Assembly (NCBI RefSeq): GCF_001571385.1
Contig: NZ_BCNW01000001.1
Location: 930,001-994,000 of the forward strand
DNA: 64,000 nucleotides
Origin: Methanofollis ethanolicus
GTDB lineage: Archaea > Halobacteriota > Methanomicrobia > Methanomicrobiales > Methanofollaceae
Direction of reading: 5' to 3'
Shown here: positions 35,818-44,221 of the stretch, in pieces
How the letters are laid out: each line of letters begins with the position of its first letter
How positions within the stretch are numbered: position 1 is the stretch's first letter
The notes under the pieces: model-generated
Databases searched by the model: none
Seen by the model: only the letters and a program-made list of their open reading frames with translations
Told to the model about the DNA's origin: nothing
Position numbers and translations under genes: made by a program

Positions 35818-36582
35818 ATGATCGTCGTCCGCGACCTCACAAGGACGTACATGCTCGGGAAGGTGCCTGTCCGCGCCCTGCGGGGAGTCTCCTTCACCAT
35901 CGAGAGGGGGGAGTTCGTCGGGATCATGGGGGCGAGCGGGTCGGGGAAGTCCACCCTCCTCCACGCGATGGGACTCCTCGATGTCCCGACCGCGGGCACG
36001 ATCACGATCGATGGGACGGACGTCCTCGCTCTATCCGGGAGGGAGAAGACGCGGTTCCGGCTGAACAGACTGGGTTATGTCTTCCAGGACTATGCCCTCA
36101 TCCCCGAACTGACGGTGGAGGAGAACGTCGTCCTCCCCTGCCTGGTGCGGGGCGTGCCCCGCGAGGAGTGCCTCGGCCTGAGCAGGGAGGTCCTCCGGGA
36201 CGTCGGCCTGGAGGGGCGGATGGACCACCGTCCCGCCGAACTCTCCGGCGGCGAGCAGCAGAGGGTGGCGATCGCACGGGCGCTGGTGAACAGGCCGTCC
36301 ATCCTCTTTGCCGACGAACCCTGCGCGAACCTCGACTCGGCGACATCGACGACGATCCTGGACCTCTTCGCACGCCTGAACGAGGAGTTCGGGCAGACGA
36401 TCGTGATGGTGACCCACGAGGACTGGCATATCAGGTACTTCTGCCGGGTGATCTACCTCCGCGACGGCCTGGTCGAGAAGGAAGAACCGTGCAGGACGAA
36501 AAATGGGCGGCGTGCCTCACCGGATCGAGAGACCGCCGTCGACGACGATCGCCTGCCCGGTGACATAGGAGGCGGCGTCTGA
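35818..36582 (+). CDS. LolD/MacB-type ABC transporter ATPase
   Basis: 254 residues. Complete ATPase: Walker A GASGSGKST, Q-loop YVFQDYALIP, signature LSGGEQQRVAIARAL, Walker B ILFADEP, and H-loop MVTHEDW. Energises the adjacent FtsX-type permease. The last 25 or so codons (from KNGRRASPD) run antisense into the 3' end of the SDR gene, a 66-bp convergent overlap beyond the usual end of LolD proteins. Confidence 0.93.
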   Translation: MIVVRDLTRTYMLGKVPVRALRGVSFTIERGEFVGIMGASGSGKSTLLHAMGLLDVPTAGTITIDGTDVLALSGREKTRFRLNRLGYVFQDYALIPELTVEENVVLPCLVRGVPREECLGLSREVLRDVGLEGRMDHRPAELSGGEQQRVAIARALVNRPSILFADEPCANLDSATSTTILDLFARLNEEFGQTIVMVTHEDWHIRYFCRVIYLRDGLVEKEEPCRTKNGRRASPDRETAVDDDRLPGDIGGGV

Positions 36583-37302
36583 GCAGAGCCAGAGGACGGC
36601 GGCGGCCACCTCGCCGGGACGCCCCAGGCGTCCGGCCGGGACCTCCTGCATGGCCTGCTTCTTCGCCCCCTCGATGGAGACGCCCGGGATCGTCTGCCAT
36701 GCCCGATCAAGCCCCTCTGTCTGGATGACGCCCGGACAGACGGCATTGACCCGTATCCCTGACCCGGCAAATTCCAGTGCGGCCGCACGCGTGAGGGCGA
36801 GGTTCGCGCTCTTCGTCGCCGCATAGATCGAGGCCCCGGGCGACCCGAAAATGCCGGAGACGGCCGAGATGTTCACGATCGCCCCCCCGCCGTGCTGGAC
36901 CATCGCCGGGATCTCGTACTTCAGGGAGAGGAAGACCCCTTTCAGGTTTGTCCCGACGGTGCTGTCGAAGTCGCCGCCGCTCTGCATCGGGATGAACCGT
37001 ATGGCGCCGGAAACCCCGGCGGCATTGAAGGCGTAGTCGATCCTGCCGAACGTGTCTGTCACTGCGGCGACGAGACTCTCGACGTCCTCGTCTCTGGATA
37101 CGTCGGCCCTGATCCAGAGCGCCTCCCCGCCGGCGTCCCGGATCATCGCCGCCGCCTGCTCCCCTGTCTCGTGGTGGCGGCTCCCGATCACGACCCGCGC
37201 CCCCTCCGCGGCGAAGGCGGCTGCTGTAGCCCGCCCGATCCCCGAACTCCCCCCGGTGACGAGGGCGACCCGGTTCTTGAACTCTTCGTATCTTGTGCCC
37301 AT
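36517..37302 (-). CDS. Short-chain dehydrogenase/reductase (SDR)
   Basis: 261 residues from ATG at 37302 with GGAGGAGGGACAG upstream; the open frame upstream of this is a shadow of the DUF475 gene. Classical SDR: cofactor loop TGGSSGIG, NAAG, catalytic Ser in ISAVSG and YAATK, and C-terminal CSDAASYVTGQAIVVDGG. NAD(P)-dependent alcohol/ketone oxidoreductase of unknown substrate. SRHH after the second beta strand suggests NADP preference. Confidence 0.9.
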   Translation of the reverse strand: MGTRYEEFKNRVALVTGGSSGIGRATAAAFAAEGARVVIGSRHHETGEQAAAMIRDAGGEALWIRADVSRDEDVESLVAAVTDTFGRIDYAFNAAGVSGAIRFIPMQSGGDFDSTVGTNLKGVFLSLKYEIPAMVQHGGGAIVNISAVSGIFGSPGASIYAATKSANLALTRAAALEFAGSGIRVNAVCPGVIQTEGLDRAWQTIPGVSIEGAKKQAMQEVPAGRLGRPGEVAAAVLWLCSDAASYVTGQAIVVDGGLSIR

Positions 37303-37428
37303 TCCTGTCCCTCCTCCTGATCCTCCTCCTTCATGTGCTTTGTGGAGGGAGGCGATCTTTGTGGTATGGACCTCCCGCTCCTTTTTTCCGGGGCCAACCG
37401 AGTTGGGAAAGAGCGATAGCGACCTTGA

Positions 37429-37445
37429 GAAAACCGTAGGTTTTC
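37429..37445. repeat. Short palindrome GAAAACC-GTA-GGTTTTC
   Basis: Perfect 7-bp arms with a 3-base loop, in the gap between the SDR and DUF475 genes. The reverse complement of 37400-37475 resembles 43800-43925, including TCTGGCGTGTCTGTGC and GCTCGAAAACCTACGGTTTTCTC, so it belongs to a dispersed element. Confidence 0.75.
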
Positions 37446-37541
37446 GAGCGGCAGCCCCCAGGCACAGACACGCCAGAAGAGGTACTCTCCAGAGACGAAA
37501 ATGAGAGGAGTACGGGGCCCGGCCCCCTCCCCGCATTACCC

Positions 37542-38477
37542 TTAATTCCCGTGCCGCAGGTCCATGTACCGGGCGAACTTGACCGACTTGTAGAGGAAGT
37601 AGCCGACGACGCCGAAGGTGATCACCGGCGAGACGAAGGACGGGATGTGGAAGCCGAAGGCGTCGAGGAGCATGATCGCGCCCAGACAGAGGATGGAGTA
37701 CATCGCACCGTTCTTGAGGAAGACATAGCGCTTGATCTGGTCGACGTTCCTGATGGTGAGTTCCCGCACCACAAAGGCGCCGAGGCCGTTGCCGATGATG
37801 ATGAGGGGGACGGAGAGGGTGAACGCGAAGGCGCCGAGGACGCCGTCGATGGAGAAGGTGGCGTCTATCACTTCGAGGTAGCAGATCTTGCTGATGTCGG
37901 AGAGGTGCTGCTCCTTGAGCTGCTGCTCCTTCAGGTCGGCGTTCATCCTGAAGCCCTGGACGATGAAGAAGGCCGTCGAGCCCATGACGGCCCCGAAGGC
38001 CATGAGGGGCCGCACCCCGAGGGCGAACCAGACGATGGCGGCGAGGGTCACCGAGACGGCGGCATAGAACCAGACCCCTTTCTCCGCGAAGTAGCGTTCG
38101 CCCCGGATGCCGAACTCCTTGGGCTCGAGAAAGAGCCAGTGAAGGAAGAGAAAGAGGAGGAAGGTGCCGCCGCCGATGAGGAGGATGGGCGCCGAGTCCT
38201 CGATCGCGGCGATGACCGCCGGGTCGTTGGAGAAGGTGGCGGTCAGGGCGCCGATGGGGCCGAGGGAGGGTGTCGTCGCCCAGACGATGAGCCAGGGCAG
38301 GACGCCTCGCACGACGAAGACCGCAAAGAGGAGGCCCCAGACGAGGAACCACCGCCGCGCCCTCTCCCCCATCGTGCCGAGCACCTCGGCGTTGATGATC
38401 GCATTGTCGATCGACGAGATCGTCTCGAAGAGACAGAGACCGGCGATCGTGAGGAGAATGGCGAAGAGGTCGAGCAT
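37542..38477 (-). CDS. DUF475/TerC-family integral membrane protein
   Basis: 311 residues with 8-9 TM helices. Two acidic membrane motifs, FETISSIDNAIINAEVLG near the N-terminus and EVIDATFSIDGVLGAFAF in the second half, match the TerC/DUF475 family, whose buried Asp/Glu residues are thought to bind metal. Family members are linked to tellurite resistance and manganese export. Substrate here is unknown. Confidence 0.88.
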   Translation of the reverse strand: MLDLFAILLTIAGLCLFETISSIDNAIINAEVLGTMGERARRWFLVWGLLFAVFVVRGVLPWLIVWATTPSLGPIGALTATFSNDPAVIAAIEDSAPILLIGGGTFLLFLFLHWLFLEPKEFGIRGERYFAEKGVWFYAAVSVTLAAIVWFALGVRPLMAFGAVMGSTAFFIVQGFRMNADLKEQQLKEQHLSDISKICYLEVIDATFSIDGVLGAFAFTLSVPLIIIGNGLGAFVVRELTIRNVDQIKRYVFLKNGAMYSILCLGAIMLLDAFGFHIPSFVSPVITFGVVGYFLYKSVKFARYMDLRHGN

Positions 38478-38590
38478 TGCCGGGGTCCGGGTTTGGGCGG
38501 GGAAGGTATAAAGAATGCGGGAGAAGCAGGAACCCCCCGTTCTTCACCGCCTGGAGATAAGCATATATTTCACGTATCAGGAGGGGCGGT

Positions 38591-39052
38591 TCAGGCCATC
38601 CCCCGCTTCCCGGTCATGGCGCGGACCCTGACCCTGAACACGGCGAGATGGGCAAGCTGGCTCTCGGTGAAGACATGGTCGCCCTTCCCCGAGTATTTCC
38701 TCATGAGCAGGTTCAGGGCCCATGCCTTCTCGGCGGGATCGCCAACGACCTCCGCGGTCCCCGAACCGTTCACGCTGCGGTAGCGCATATCCCAAACACA
38801 CGGAGTCCCGGCAGGCGTGAGTTCTGCGCCGACGACCGCACTGAAACAGACCGACGGGTTTCGCCCGAGGATATCCACCTTTCTCCCCTCGCAAGCCGAA
38901 TGGACGTACACGATTCCATCGTGATAGGCGAAGTTCAGCGGCACCGCATAGGGCTCATCCCCGTCGCAGAGGGCAAAGGTGGCATAGACCGCCTCGTTCA
39001 GGACCGCCTCTATCTCGGCCCGATCCGTTATCTCCCTGTCAGTCCGTCGCAT
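38591..39052 (-). CDS. Pyridoxamine 5'-phosphate oxidase-like flavin protein
   Basis: 153 residues from ATG at 39052; a GGATATATCTCC element at 39082-39093 places the transcript start a few bases upstream and there is no ribosome binding site. Split-barrel features: AVYATFALCDGDEPYAVPLNFAYHDGIVYVHSACEGRKVD, then GRNPSVCFSAV and YRSVNGSGTAEVV. Related proteins bind FMN or F420 and act as small reductases or antibiotic-resistance proteins (NimA-like). Exact substrate unknown. Confidence 0.85.
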   Translation of the reverse strand: MRRTDREITDRAEIEAVLNEAVYATFALCDGDEPYAVPLNFAYHDGIVYVHSACEGRKVDILGRNPSVCFSAVVGAELTPAGTPCVWDMRYRSVNGSGTAEVVGDPAEKAWALNLLMRKYSGKGDHVFTESQLAHLAVFRVRVRAMTGKRGMA

Positions 39053-39138
39053 AGAATATCGGAAAAGGTTCGGTGTCCGGGGAGATATATCCGGGTGCCC
39101 GATCTTTGATGCGCAGGGGCGGAGTTTTCCTCGCCCGA

Positions 39139-39993
39139 TCACGGCGCCGGGCCCGAAAGGAGACGGGCGAGAACACGCACCCCGGTACAGAAAGGCGAGT
39201 CCTGGTCAAGGAGGGGGGTGACGTCGGGCTCGGTCCTGACGACGGCCCGGTCGTACGGGAGCCAGGTGACCGAGGCGAACCGGCCGGTGTCGCCGATCAG
39301 ATCCCCGGCGCGGCCCCTGTCGGCATCGTCCCGGACGCGGTTTACGACCAGGTGGACGGCCGGGATCCCGAGGTCGGCGGCGAGGGCCGCGGCGTGCAGG
39401 GCGACAGAGACGGCATTGTATGAGGGGTCAGCGACCACGACCGCGTCGGAAAAACCGTCGGCAAGGGCGCGACCAAAGTGCTCCACCCCGGCCTGCGTGT
39501 CCATGACCACCACATCCTCCTCGCCAAGCGCCACCGACCTGACCAGCCCCTGCAGCAGGGCGTTCTCCGGGCAGAGGCACCCGCTCCCGGCGCGGCCGAC
39601 CGTCCCCATCACCAGGAGGGAGAGGCCGTCAGAGAACCTGACCCCGAAACGGTCGACGGCGTCCCCGGTATCAGGGTTGAGGGTGAGGAGCCCGCCCCAC
39701 CTGCCGGGCCGCGCCCCGACCTTCTCCTCAATGTAGTTGGCGTTCTCCGCAAGCGGAACGATCCGTTCCCCCGGAGGCCAGCCGAGGGCGCAGGCGAGGT
39801 TCTCCTGCGGGTCGGCGTCCACGGCGAGGACCCGGCCCCCCTCCGCGGCGAGGACGCGGGCGAGCAGGGCGGCGATCGTGGTCTTGCCCACGCCGCCCTT
39901 CCCGGCGATCACCACTCGCAGCCCCGCGGCACCGGGCCGCGGCCTTCTCTCCAGGGCACCGGCCGCCCTCCTGACGTCTGACTTTTCCGTCAT
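39139..39993 (-). CDS. cooC: CooC-type nickel insertion ATPase for carbon monoxide dehydrogenase
   Basis: 284 residues from ATG at 39993, 1 nt past the cooS stop. Deviant Walker A GKGGVGKTT, VDADPQENLACALG switch region, VVVMDTQAGVEHFGRAL and VNRVRDD typical of CooC. A CxC motif (GSGCLCPENALL) matches the metal-binding pair at the CooC dimer interface. It uses ATP to load nickel into the CooS C-cluster. The N-terminal 20 residues are Arg-rich and not conserved. Confidence 0.9.
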   Translation of the reverse strand: MTEKSDVRRAAGALERRPRPGAAGLRVVIAGKGGVGKTTIAALLARVLAAEGGRVLAVDADPQENLACALGWPPGERIVPLAENANYIEEKVGARPGRWGGLLTLNPDTGDAVDRFGVRFSDGLSLLVMGTVGRAGSGCLCPENALLQGLVRSVALGEEDVVVMDTQAGVEHFGRALADGFSDAVVVADPSYNAVSVALHAAALAADLGIPAVHLVVNRVRDDADRGRAGDLIGDTGRFASVTWLPYDRAVVRTEPDVTPLLDQDSPFCTGVRVLARLLSGPAP

Positions 39994-39994
39994 C

Positions 39995-41950
39995 TCAGAT
40001 CCCGAGCCCGCTACGCCTTTCCCTGATGTGCGCCTCGATGAGGTCGGCCGCCCGCACCGGATCGGGCTCGACTGCAAATGAGGCGTGGACGAGATCGTTG
40101 AGCCCCCGGGTAAGGAGATCGACGACGTTCCCGCTCCCCGTGATCTTCGGCATCACCCCGAGGACCGTAAAAACGCCCGAGGCCACGAAGTAGGAGGCGA
40201 TGGAGACCGCTTTCTGGGAATACCACTCCGGGGCGGCGCCGGCGATCGGGAGCTGGTGGATGCCCACGCCGAGTTCACGCGCCAGCCCGGCGGCAAGCAC
40301 CAGGATCCGGGAGCAGTCGACGCACGAGCCCATGTGGAGCACCGGCGGGATCCCGAACGTCCGGCAGACATTCGCAAGGCCGGGGGCGGCGAGGGAGGCC
40401 GCCTCCGGACGAAGAAGACCGGCCTTCCCCGAGGCGATGGCGGCACACCCGGTCTCGACCACCAGGATGCCCCGCCTGATCAGCTCCTTCGTGAGAGTGA
40501 CGTGCCCCTCGTCCTGGCGCACCTTCGGGTTGTTGCAGCCGACGACGCCGGCGGCGCCGAGAATGGAGCCCTCGGCGATCGCGTCGATGACCGGTTTGAA
40601 CCCGCCGAAGAGGTGGCCGATCGCCTCCACCGAGAACCCTGTCATCGCCTCCACCGGCTCTCCGGGAATGAGCACCTTGCCGGGCTCGCGGTTCGGGAAG
40701 TTCGCGACCGCCAGACCGACGATCTCCCGTGCCGTCTCAAGCGCCGATTCGGGGTAGAAGGGATAGTAGAGCGAGCCCGGCACCTTCGACTTCGGGCTCG
40801 TGGAGACGATGTGGGTGTGGAAACAGCTCGCCGTCCTGGGCAGGGACGGGAAGATGCACTGGTAATCGACGATCATCACTTCAAGCGCCCCGGTGGCGAT
40901 GATCAGCTCCTGGTTGAGGTGGTTGCCGGCCTGCGGGATCCCCTTGCGCATCAGGAGTTCGTTGCCGGTGCAGCAGAGCCCGACCAGGTTGATCCCCTCG
41001 GAGCCGGCCTCTTCGGCAAGCGCAAGCATTTCGGGTTCGCGCGCCGCCCGCACGATCATCTCGGAGAGCACCGGGTTGTGGCCGTGGAGGGCGATGTTCA
41101 CCTGGTCGTCCTTCAGCACGGCGAGGTTCACCTTCGAGGTGTTCACCGCGGGCGTCCCGAATAGGATGTCAGAGGTCTCGGTCGCCATCAGGGAGCCGCC
41201 CCAGCCGTCGCCGAGTGAGGCCCGCAGCCCCTGCAGGAGGACGGTGGCGTAGTCGGCCCCCACACCCATCTGGACGCGGTGCATCGCCTCCACGATCTCG
41301 CGGTCCACGCTCCTGGGCGTGATCCCGGCCGCCTCCCAGCATTCGAGGGTCTGCGGCGGCGCCCGCTGCACGAACTGGATCGCGTTTTTCACCGTCCCGA
41401 ACTCTTCGAGCATGGCGAGGGCGACATCGCCCGCAACGGCGGCATCGCCCCGCTCGCCGGTATCGATGCCGTACTCCTCCGCGATACGCCGGAGTTTCGC
41501 GGGATCGCTGATCACATAGCCTTCGGCCTCTCCCCGGGCGGCCTTATACAGGGTCTCCACGATCTCGCGGCCGTGGTCAGAGTGCGCCGCCGCACCGGTG
41601 GCGATCATGTCCAGCAGGTTCCTGGCGACGACCAGGTCGCCGTCGGCCCCGCAGACGCCGCGGAGGCGCTGATGTTCCGGGATGATCCGGCACGGCCCCA
41701 TGGCGCACCGGTTGCACGAGAGCCCGGAGGCGCAGTACCGGCACGGCGGCTGCTGCAGTTCATAGCGGTCCCAGACCGTCTCGACCCCTTCTTCGAGGGC
41801 GAGTTTGATGAGCGGTTTCGCCGTCTCGTCGATCGTCCGCTCCTCCACCTTCGCCTCGATCAGTGCCGGGTTCATCAGGGAGAGTTTCGCCCGTTCCAGA
41901 ATCGTGCAGGCGATTCTCTCCCTGACATACGTTCCTCTCTTCTCCTCCAT
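39995..41950 (-). CDS. cooS: Monofunctional Ni-Fe carbon monoxide dehydrogenase CooS
   Basis: 651 residues. Oxidises CO to CO2 or the reverse. N-terminal cluster cysteines CRYCASGLSCNRCAMGPC supply the D and B clusters; C-cluster ligands include the His in HGHNPVLSEM, LCCTGNE, VVGCNNPK, ETGCAA and MGSCVDCSR. It is the bacterial-type single-subunit enzyme, not the Cdh/ACDS alpha subunit of methanogens. Paired with cooC but with no CooF ferredoxin or CO-dependent hydrogenase in the window, so the electron acceptor is unknown (ferredoxin likely). The archaeal hosts of this type often acquired it by transfer. Confidence 0.95.
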   Translation of the reverse strand: MEEKRGTYVRERIACTILERAKLSLMNPALIEAKVEERTIDETAKPLIKLALEEGVETVWDRYELQQPPCRYCASGLSCNRCAMGPCRIIPEHQRLRGVCGADGDLVVARNLLDMIATGAAAHSDHGREIVETLYKAARGEAEGYVISDPAKLRRIAEEYGIDTGERGDAAVAGDVALAMLEEFGTVKNAIQFVQRAPPQTLECWEAAGITPRSVDREIVEAMHRVQMGVGADYATVLLQGLRASLGDGWGGSLMATETSDILFGTPAVNTSKVNLAVLKDDQVNIALHGHNPVLSEMIVRAAREPEMLALAEEAGSEGINLVGLCCTGNELLMRKGIPQAGNHLNQELIIATGALEVMIVDYQCIFPSLPRTASCFHTHIVSTSPKSKVPGSLYYPFYPESALETAREIVGLAVANFPNREPGKVLIPGEPVEAMTGFSVEAIGHLFGGFKPVIDAIAEGSILGAAGVVGCNNPKVRQDEGHVTLTKELIRRGILVVETGCAAIASGKAGLLRPEAASLAAPGLANVCRTFGIPPVLHMGSCVDCSRILVLAAGLARELGVGIHQLPIAGAAPEWYSQKAVSIASYFVASGVFTVLGVMPKITGSGNVVDLLTRGLNDLVHASFAVEPDPVRAADLIEAHIRERRSGLGI

Positions 41951-41977
41951 GACTCGTCCCCCCCATCGGCCGCACGG

Positions 41978-41994
41978 TGCGGCCCCGGCACTCC
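41978..41994. promoter_or_regulatory. Perfect palindrome in the cooS promoter/leader
   Basis: GGCCGCAC-G-GTGCGGCC: 8-bp arms around a single base, 28-44 bp before the cooS ATG and overlapping the expected transcript start. Either an operator or an mRNA hairpin near the 5' end. Confidence 0.55.
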
Positions 41995-42008
41995 CTTGAC
42001 ACTATCGG

Positions 42009-42018
42009 GATAAAAGAG
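42009..42018 (-). promoter_or_regulatory. cooS TATA box
   Basis: Minus-strand CTCTTTTATC about 20-25 bp upstream of the palindrome, putting transcription start near 41990. Confidence 0.5.
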
Positions 42019-42063
42019 CTCGGATGACCCGGAGAGGGGGAGGAGAGCGGGATCAGGAAAATT

Positions 42064-43242
42064 TCACACGAAACCCCGGACCACCCGGGCGAGCCGCGCC
42101 ATCCCCTCCTTGATACTGTCCTCGTTGGCGCAGGAGAAGTTCAGGCGGATGGTGCTCTCCCCGCCGCCGTTTGCGTAGAAGGGGACGCCGGGCAGGACGG
42201 CGACGCCCTGCCTGACACCTTCGTGGAAGACGTCCATCGCCGAGACGCTGTCAGGCAGGCAAACCGTCATGAACATCCCGCCCTGCGGTGTCGTGTGGGT
42301 GACCCCGGTCGGGAAACCATCGTCGAGGAGGTCGCACATCAGGCGGCAGCGCCCGCCGTACACCGCGGAGATCCGCCTCACATGCGCGTCGAGGTCGGTC
42401 TCTGTCAGGTAGCGGTGAAGGATCATCTGGCAGAGGACGTTGGAGTGGAGGTCGGCCGCCTGCTTCGCTACATTGAACTGTTTGAGGACAGGCGCCGGAG
42501 CGAGGATCCACCCGATCCGCATGCCCGGAGCGACGGTCTTCGAGAACGAACCGGAGAGCACAGCACCGTCCGGGAGGTACTTCTTCACCGGGAGGCGCGG
42601 GCGGTGGTCGAAGAAAAGTTCGCCGAAGGCGTCGTCTTCGTAGAAGACCGTCCCGGTCCCTTCGAGGATCCCGGCGATCGCCTTCCTCTTTTCCTCGGAG
42701 TAGGTGAGGCCCGACGGGTTCTGGGAGTTCGGGATGCCATAAAAATATTTGGGGGCATGGTCCCTGACGAGCGCCGCGAAGGCGTCGAGGTCCGGACCGT
42801 CCTCTTGGAGGGGAACGGCATGGATCGCAGGTTCGTAGAGGGAGAACGCCTCGATGGCGCCGAGGTACCCCGGCCCCTCCACGCCGACGGCGTCGCCGGG
42901 GTTGAGGAAGATCTTTGCCATCAGGTCGAGGCACTGCTGCGATCCGTTGACGATCTGGATGTCGTCGGCGTCCGCAGGGATCCCGAGGCGCCGGCGGTAG
43001 CGTGCGGCGATGAACTCCCGCAGAGGGAGGTAGCCGTCTGTCGTCGAGTACTGGAGGGCGCAGGCCCCCTCCTCCTCCATCACCACAGAGGCGGCTTTTC
43101 TGATCCCCTCCACGTCGATGAGGGCGGCGTCGGGGAGTCCCCCGGCGAACGAGATGACGCCGGGAACGCCCGAGACCCGGAAGAGTTCTTCGATAAACGA
43201 TTCAGGAGCATGATACATCCGGTCTGCAAAATGGTATTCCAT
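42064..43242 (-). CDS. PLP-dependent aminotransferase, class I/II (LysN/MocR-like)
   Basis: 392 residues from ATG at 43242. The PLP lysine lies in LSGSFSKTVAPGMRIGW; NSQNPSGLTYS and YEDDAFGEL are the family's Asn and Asp contacts, and GSQQCLDLMAKIFLNPGD is typical of the alanine/2-aminoadipate aminotransferase subgroup. FSCANEDSIKEGMARLA closes the protein. Probably an aromatic, branched-chain or 2-aminoadipate transaminase; specificity cannot be read from sequence. Confidence 0.9.
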   Translation of the reverse strand: MEYHFADRMYHAPESFIEELFRVSGVPGVISFAGGLPDAALIDVEGIRKAASVVMEEEGACALQYSTTDGYLPLREFIAARYRRRLGIPADADDIQIVNGSQQCLDLMAKIFLNPGDAVGVEGPGYLGAIEAFSLYEPAIHAVPLQEDGPDLDAFAALVRDHAPKYFYGIPNSQNPSGLTYSEEKRKAIAGILEGTGTVFYEDDAFGELFFDHRPRLPVKKYLPDGAVLSGSFSKTVAPGMRIGWILAPAPVLKQFNVAKQAADLHSNVLCQMILHRYLTETDLDAHVRRISAVYGGRCRLMCDLLDDGFPTGVTHTTPQGGMFMTVCLPDSVSAMDVFHEGVRQGVAVLPGVPFYANGGGESTIRLNFSCANEDSIKEGMARLARVVRGFV

Positions 43243-43416
43243 CACGGTTCCGACCTTTCGTCTGTGTCTCCGGCGCACCGAAAGAGGCGGGGCCGGAGCT
43301 TCCGCAGCCGCCCGGGTCAGGGCGGTGCAGGAGATAGAGGTCAGGTTTGTGTACAGGGGGCAAAAACCTATGCCGGCGCCGGAAGGCTTATGCCCCGGGC
43401 AGGCAGATGCCGGGCG

Positions 43417-43773
43417 ATGAAGTTTCAGGTCGCCATCGGCCTCCTTGTCCTCGCCGTCTGTATTGCGGGCTGCACCGGCGCCCCCGATACGGTCAGGGTC
43501 GGGGAGGAGGAGAACGGGAGCACGGTCACGGTCGGCCAGGGAGGGCGGGTGATCGTCACCCTCCCGTACGACACCATCGACAGGTACGAGTGGAGGACAG
43601 ACCTCAGCAGCGGCCTCGTCGTCACCGACGAGCAGACGGCACCGGGGACACAGGAATGGACCGTGGAGCCGCTCACAACCGGCACTTTCACCTTCAGGGC
43701 CCTGTGGGTGAAGGTCGGGGCACCGGACGCCGCGGCCGAAAAGACCTTCACCGTGACGATACGGGCGGAATGA
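43417..43773 (+). CDS. Small lipoprotein, possibly chagasin-like (I42) protease inhibitor fold
   Basis: 118 residues with a lipoprotein signal (IGLLVLAVCIAGC; acylated Cys after residue 18). The mature part is a single beta domain: a start strand with VGQGGRVIVTLPYDTIDRYEW, GLVVTDEQ and a closing FTVTIRA. The order resembles chagasin-family inhibitors of papain-like proteases, but the NPTTGY and GxGG loop motifs are degenerate, so the match is tentative. An in-frame ATG at 43390 with GGAAGG upstream is an alternative start that would lengthen the signal by nine residues. Confidence 0.65.
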   Translation: MKFQVAIGLLVLAVCIAGCTGAPDTVRVGEEENGSTVTVGQGGRVIVTLPYDTIDRYEWRTDLSSGLVVTDEQTAPGTQEWTVEPLTTGTFTFRALWVKVGAPDAAAEKTFTVTIRAE

Positions 43774-43882
43774 GGCGCCATCTCGACTCTGTTGCAAACC
43801 TTTTCTGGTGTGCCTGTGCGGGGGACTACGCCGAAAATCAGAGATTTTCTTGTGCTCACCCCGTTCGCAGCCCCCGGACCTC

Positions 43883-43899
43883 GAAAACCTACGGTTTTC
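43883..43899. repeat. Short palindrome GAAAACC-TAC-GGTTTTC
   Basis: Perfect 7-bp arms and 3-base loop, flanked by CTC...CTCG. Reverse complement of the element at 37429-37445. Confidence 0.8.
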
Positions 43900-43924
43900 T
43901 CGAACTCGCTAACGCTCGCACCTC

Positions 43925-43939
43925 GAAGACTTCGTCTTC
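43925..43939. repeat. Short palindrome GAAGAC-TTC-GTCTTC
   Basis: Perfect 6-bp arms and 3-base loop, 26 bp after the previous palindrome, with the same CTC...CTCG flanks. Confidence 0.75.
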
Positions 43940-43999
43940 TCGACTCCCTTCGGTCGTCCTCGCTCAGGATTGGCAGAGATACGGCAATTTCCTTCCTCT

Positions 44000-44130
44000 G
44001 AATATCCTGTTCGCTCTTCCCGGAGCCAATCCTAATTTCGGGGGTCCGGGGGCAGCGAGAAGACCGAAGGTCTTCGAGGTAGTCCCCCGCCGATCAGTAG
44101 AGGGAAGGCGGGGGATCCATGTCTACTCTC
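44000..44130 (+). repeat. Degenerate partial third copy of the long repeat, interrupted by a palindrome
   Basis: TCTTCCCCGGAGCCAATCC...TTTCGGGGGTCCGGGGGC then AGTCCCCCG and AGGGAAGGCGGGG parallel the central part of copy A (about 19105-19180). Where copies A and B have a 3-base loop (GTT/GTC), this copy has about 27 extra bases holding the palindrome GAAGACC-GAA-GGTCTTC (44059-44075). Confidence 0.7.
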
Positions 44131-44221
44131 ATAGAAGGGAGAAGGACATCAACCGGAACATGAGGATTTCAGCAAAGCCGCTATCTCCAAACTTTTTCAT
44201 CACACGGCATCAGGACGCCTT

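Larger units (their letters stand above)
43774..44221. other. Intergenic region made of dispersed and palindromic repeats
   Basis: No gene supported. It contains palindromes at 43883-43899, 43925-43939 and 44059-44075 and a degenerate partial copy of the long dispersed repeat at about 44000-44130. GAGCGT/AACGCTCGCA spacers alternate with the palindromes. Small ORFs here are out of frame with one another. Confidence 0.7.

Noticed and set aside
37303-38547. N-terminal extension of the SDR frame
   Set aside because: Runs through the DUF475 gene in another frame; the SDR start at 37302 has a strong ribosome binding site and the classical SDR N-terminus.
43774-44221. Possible CRISPR array from the repeated palindromes
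   Set aside because: Units differ in sequence, are irregularly spaced and there are no unique spacers of constant length or cas genes.
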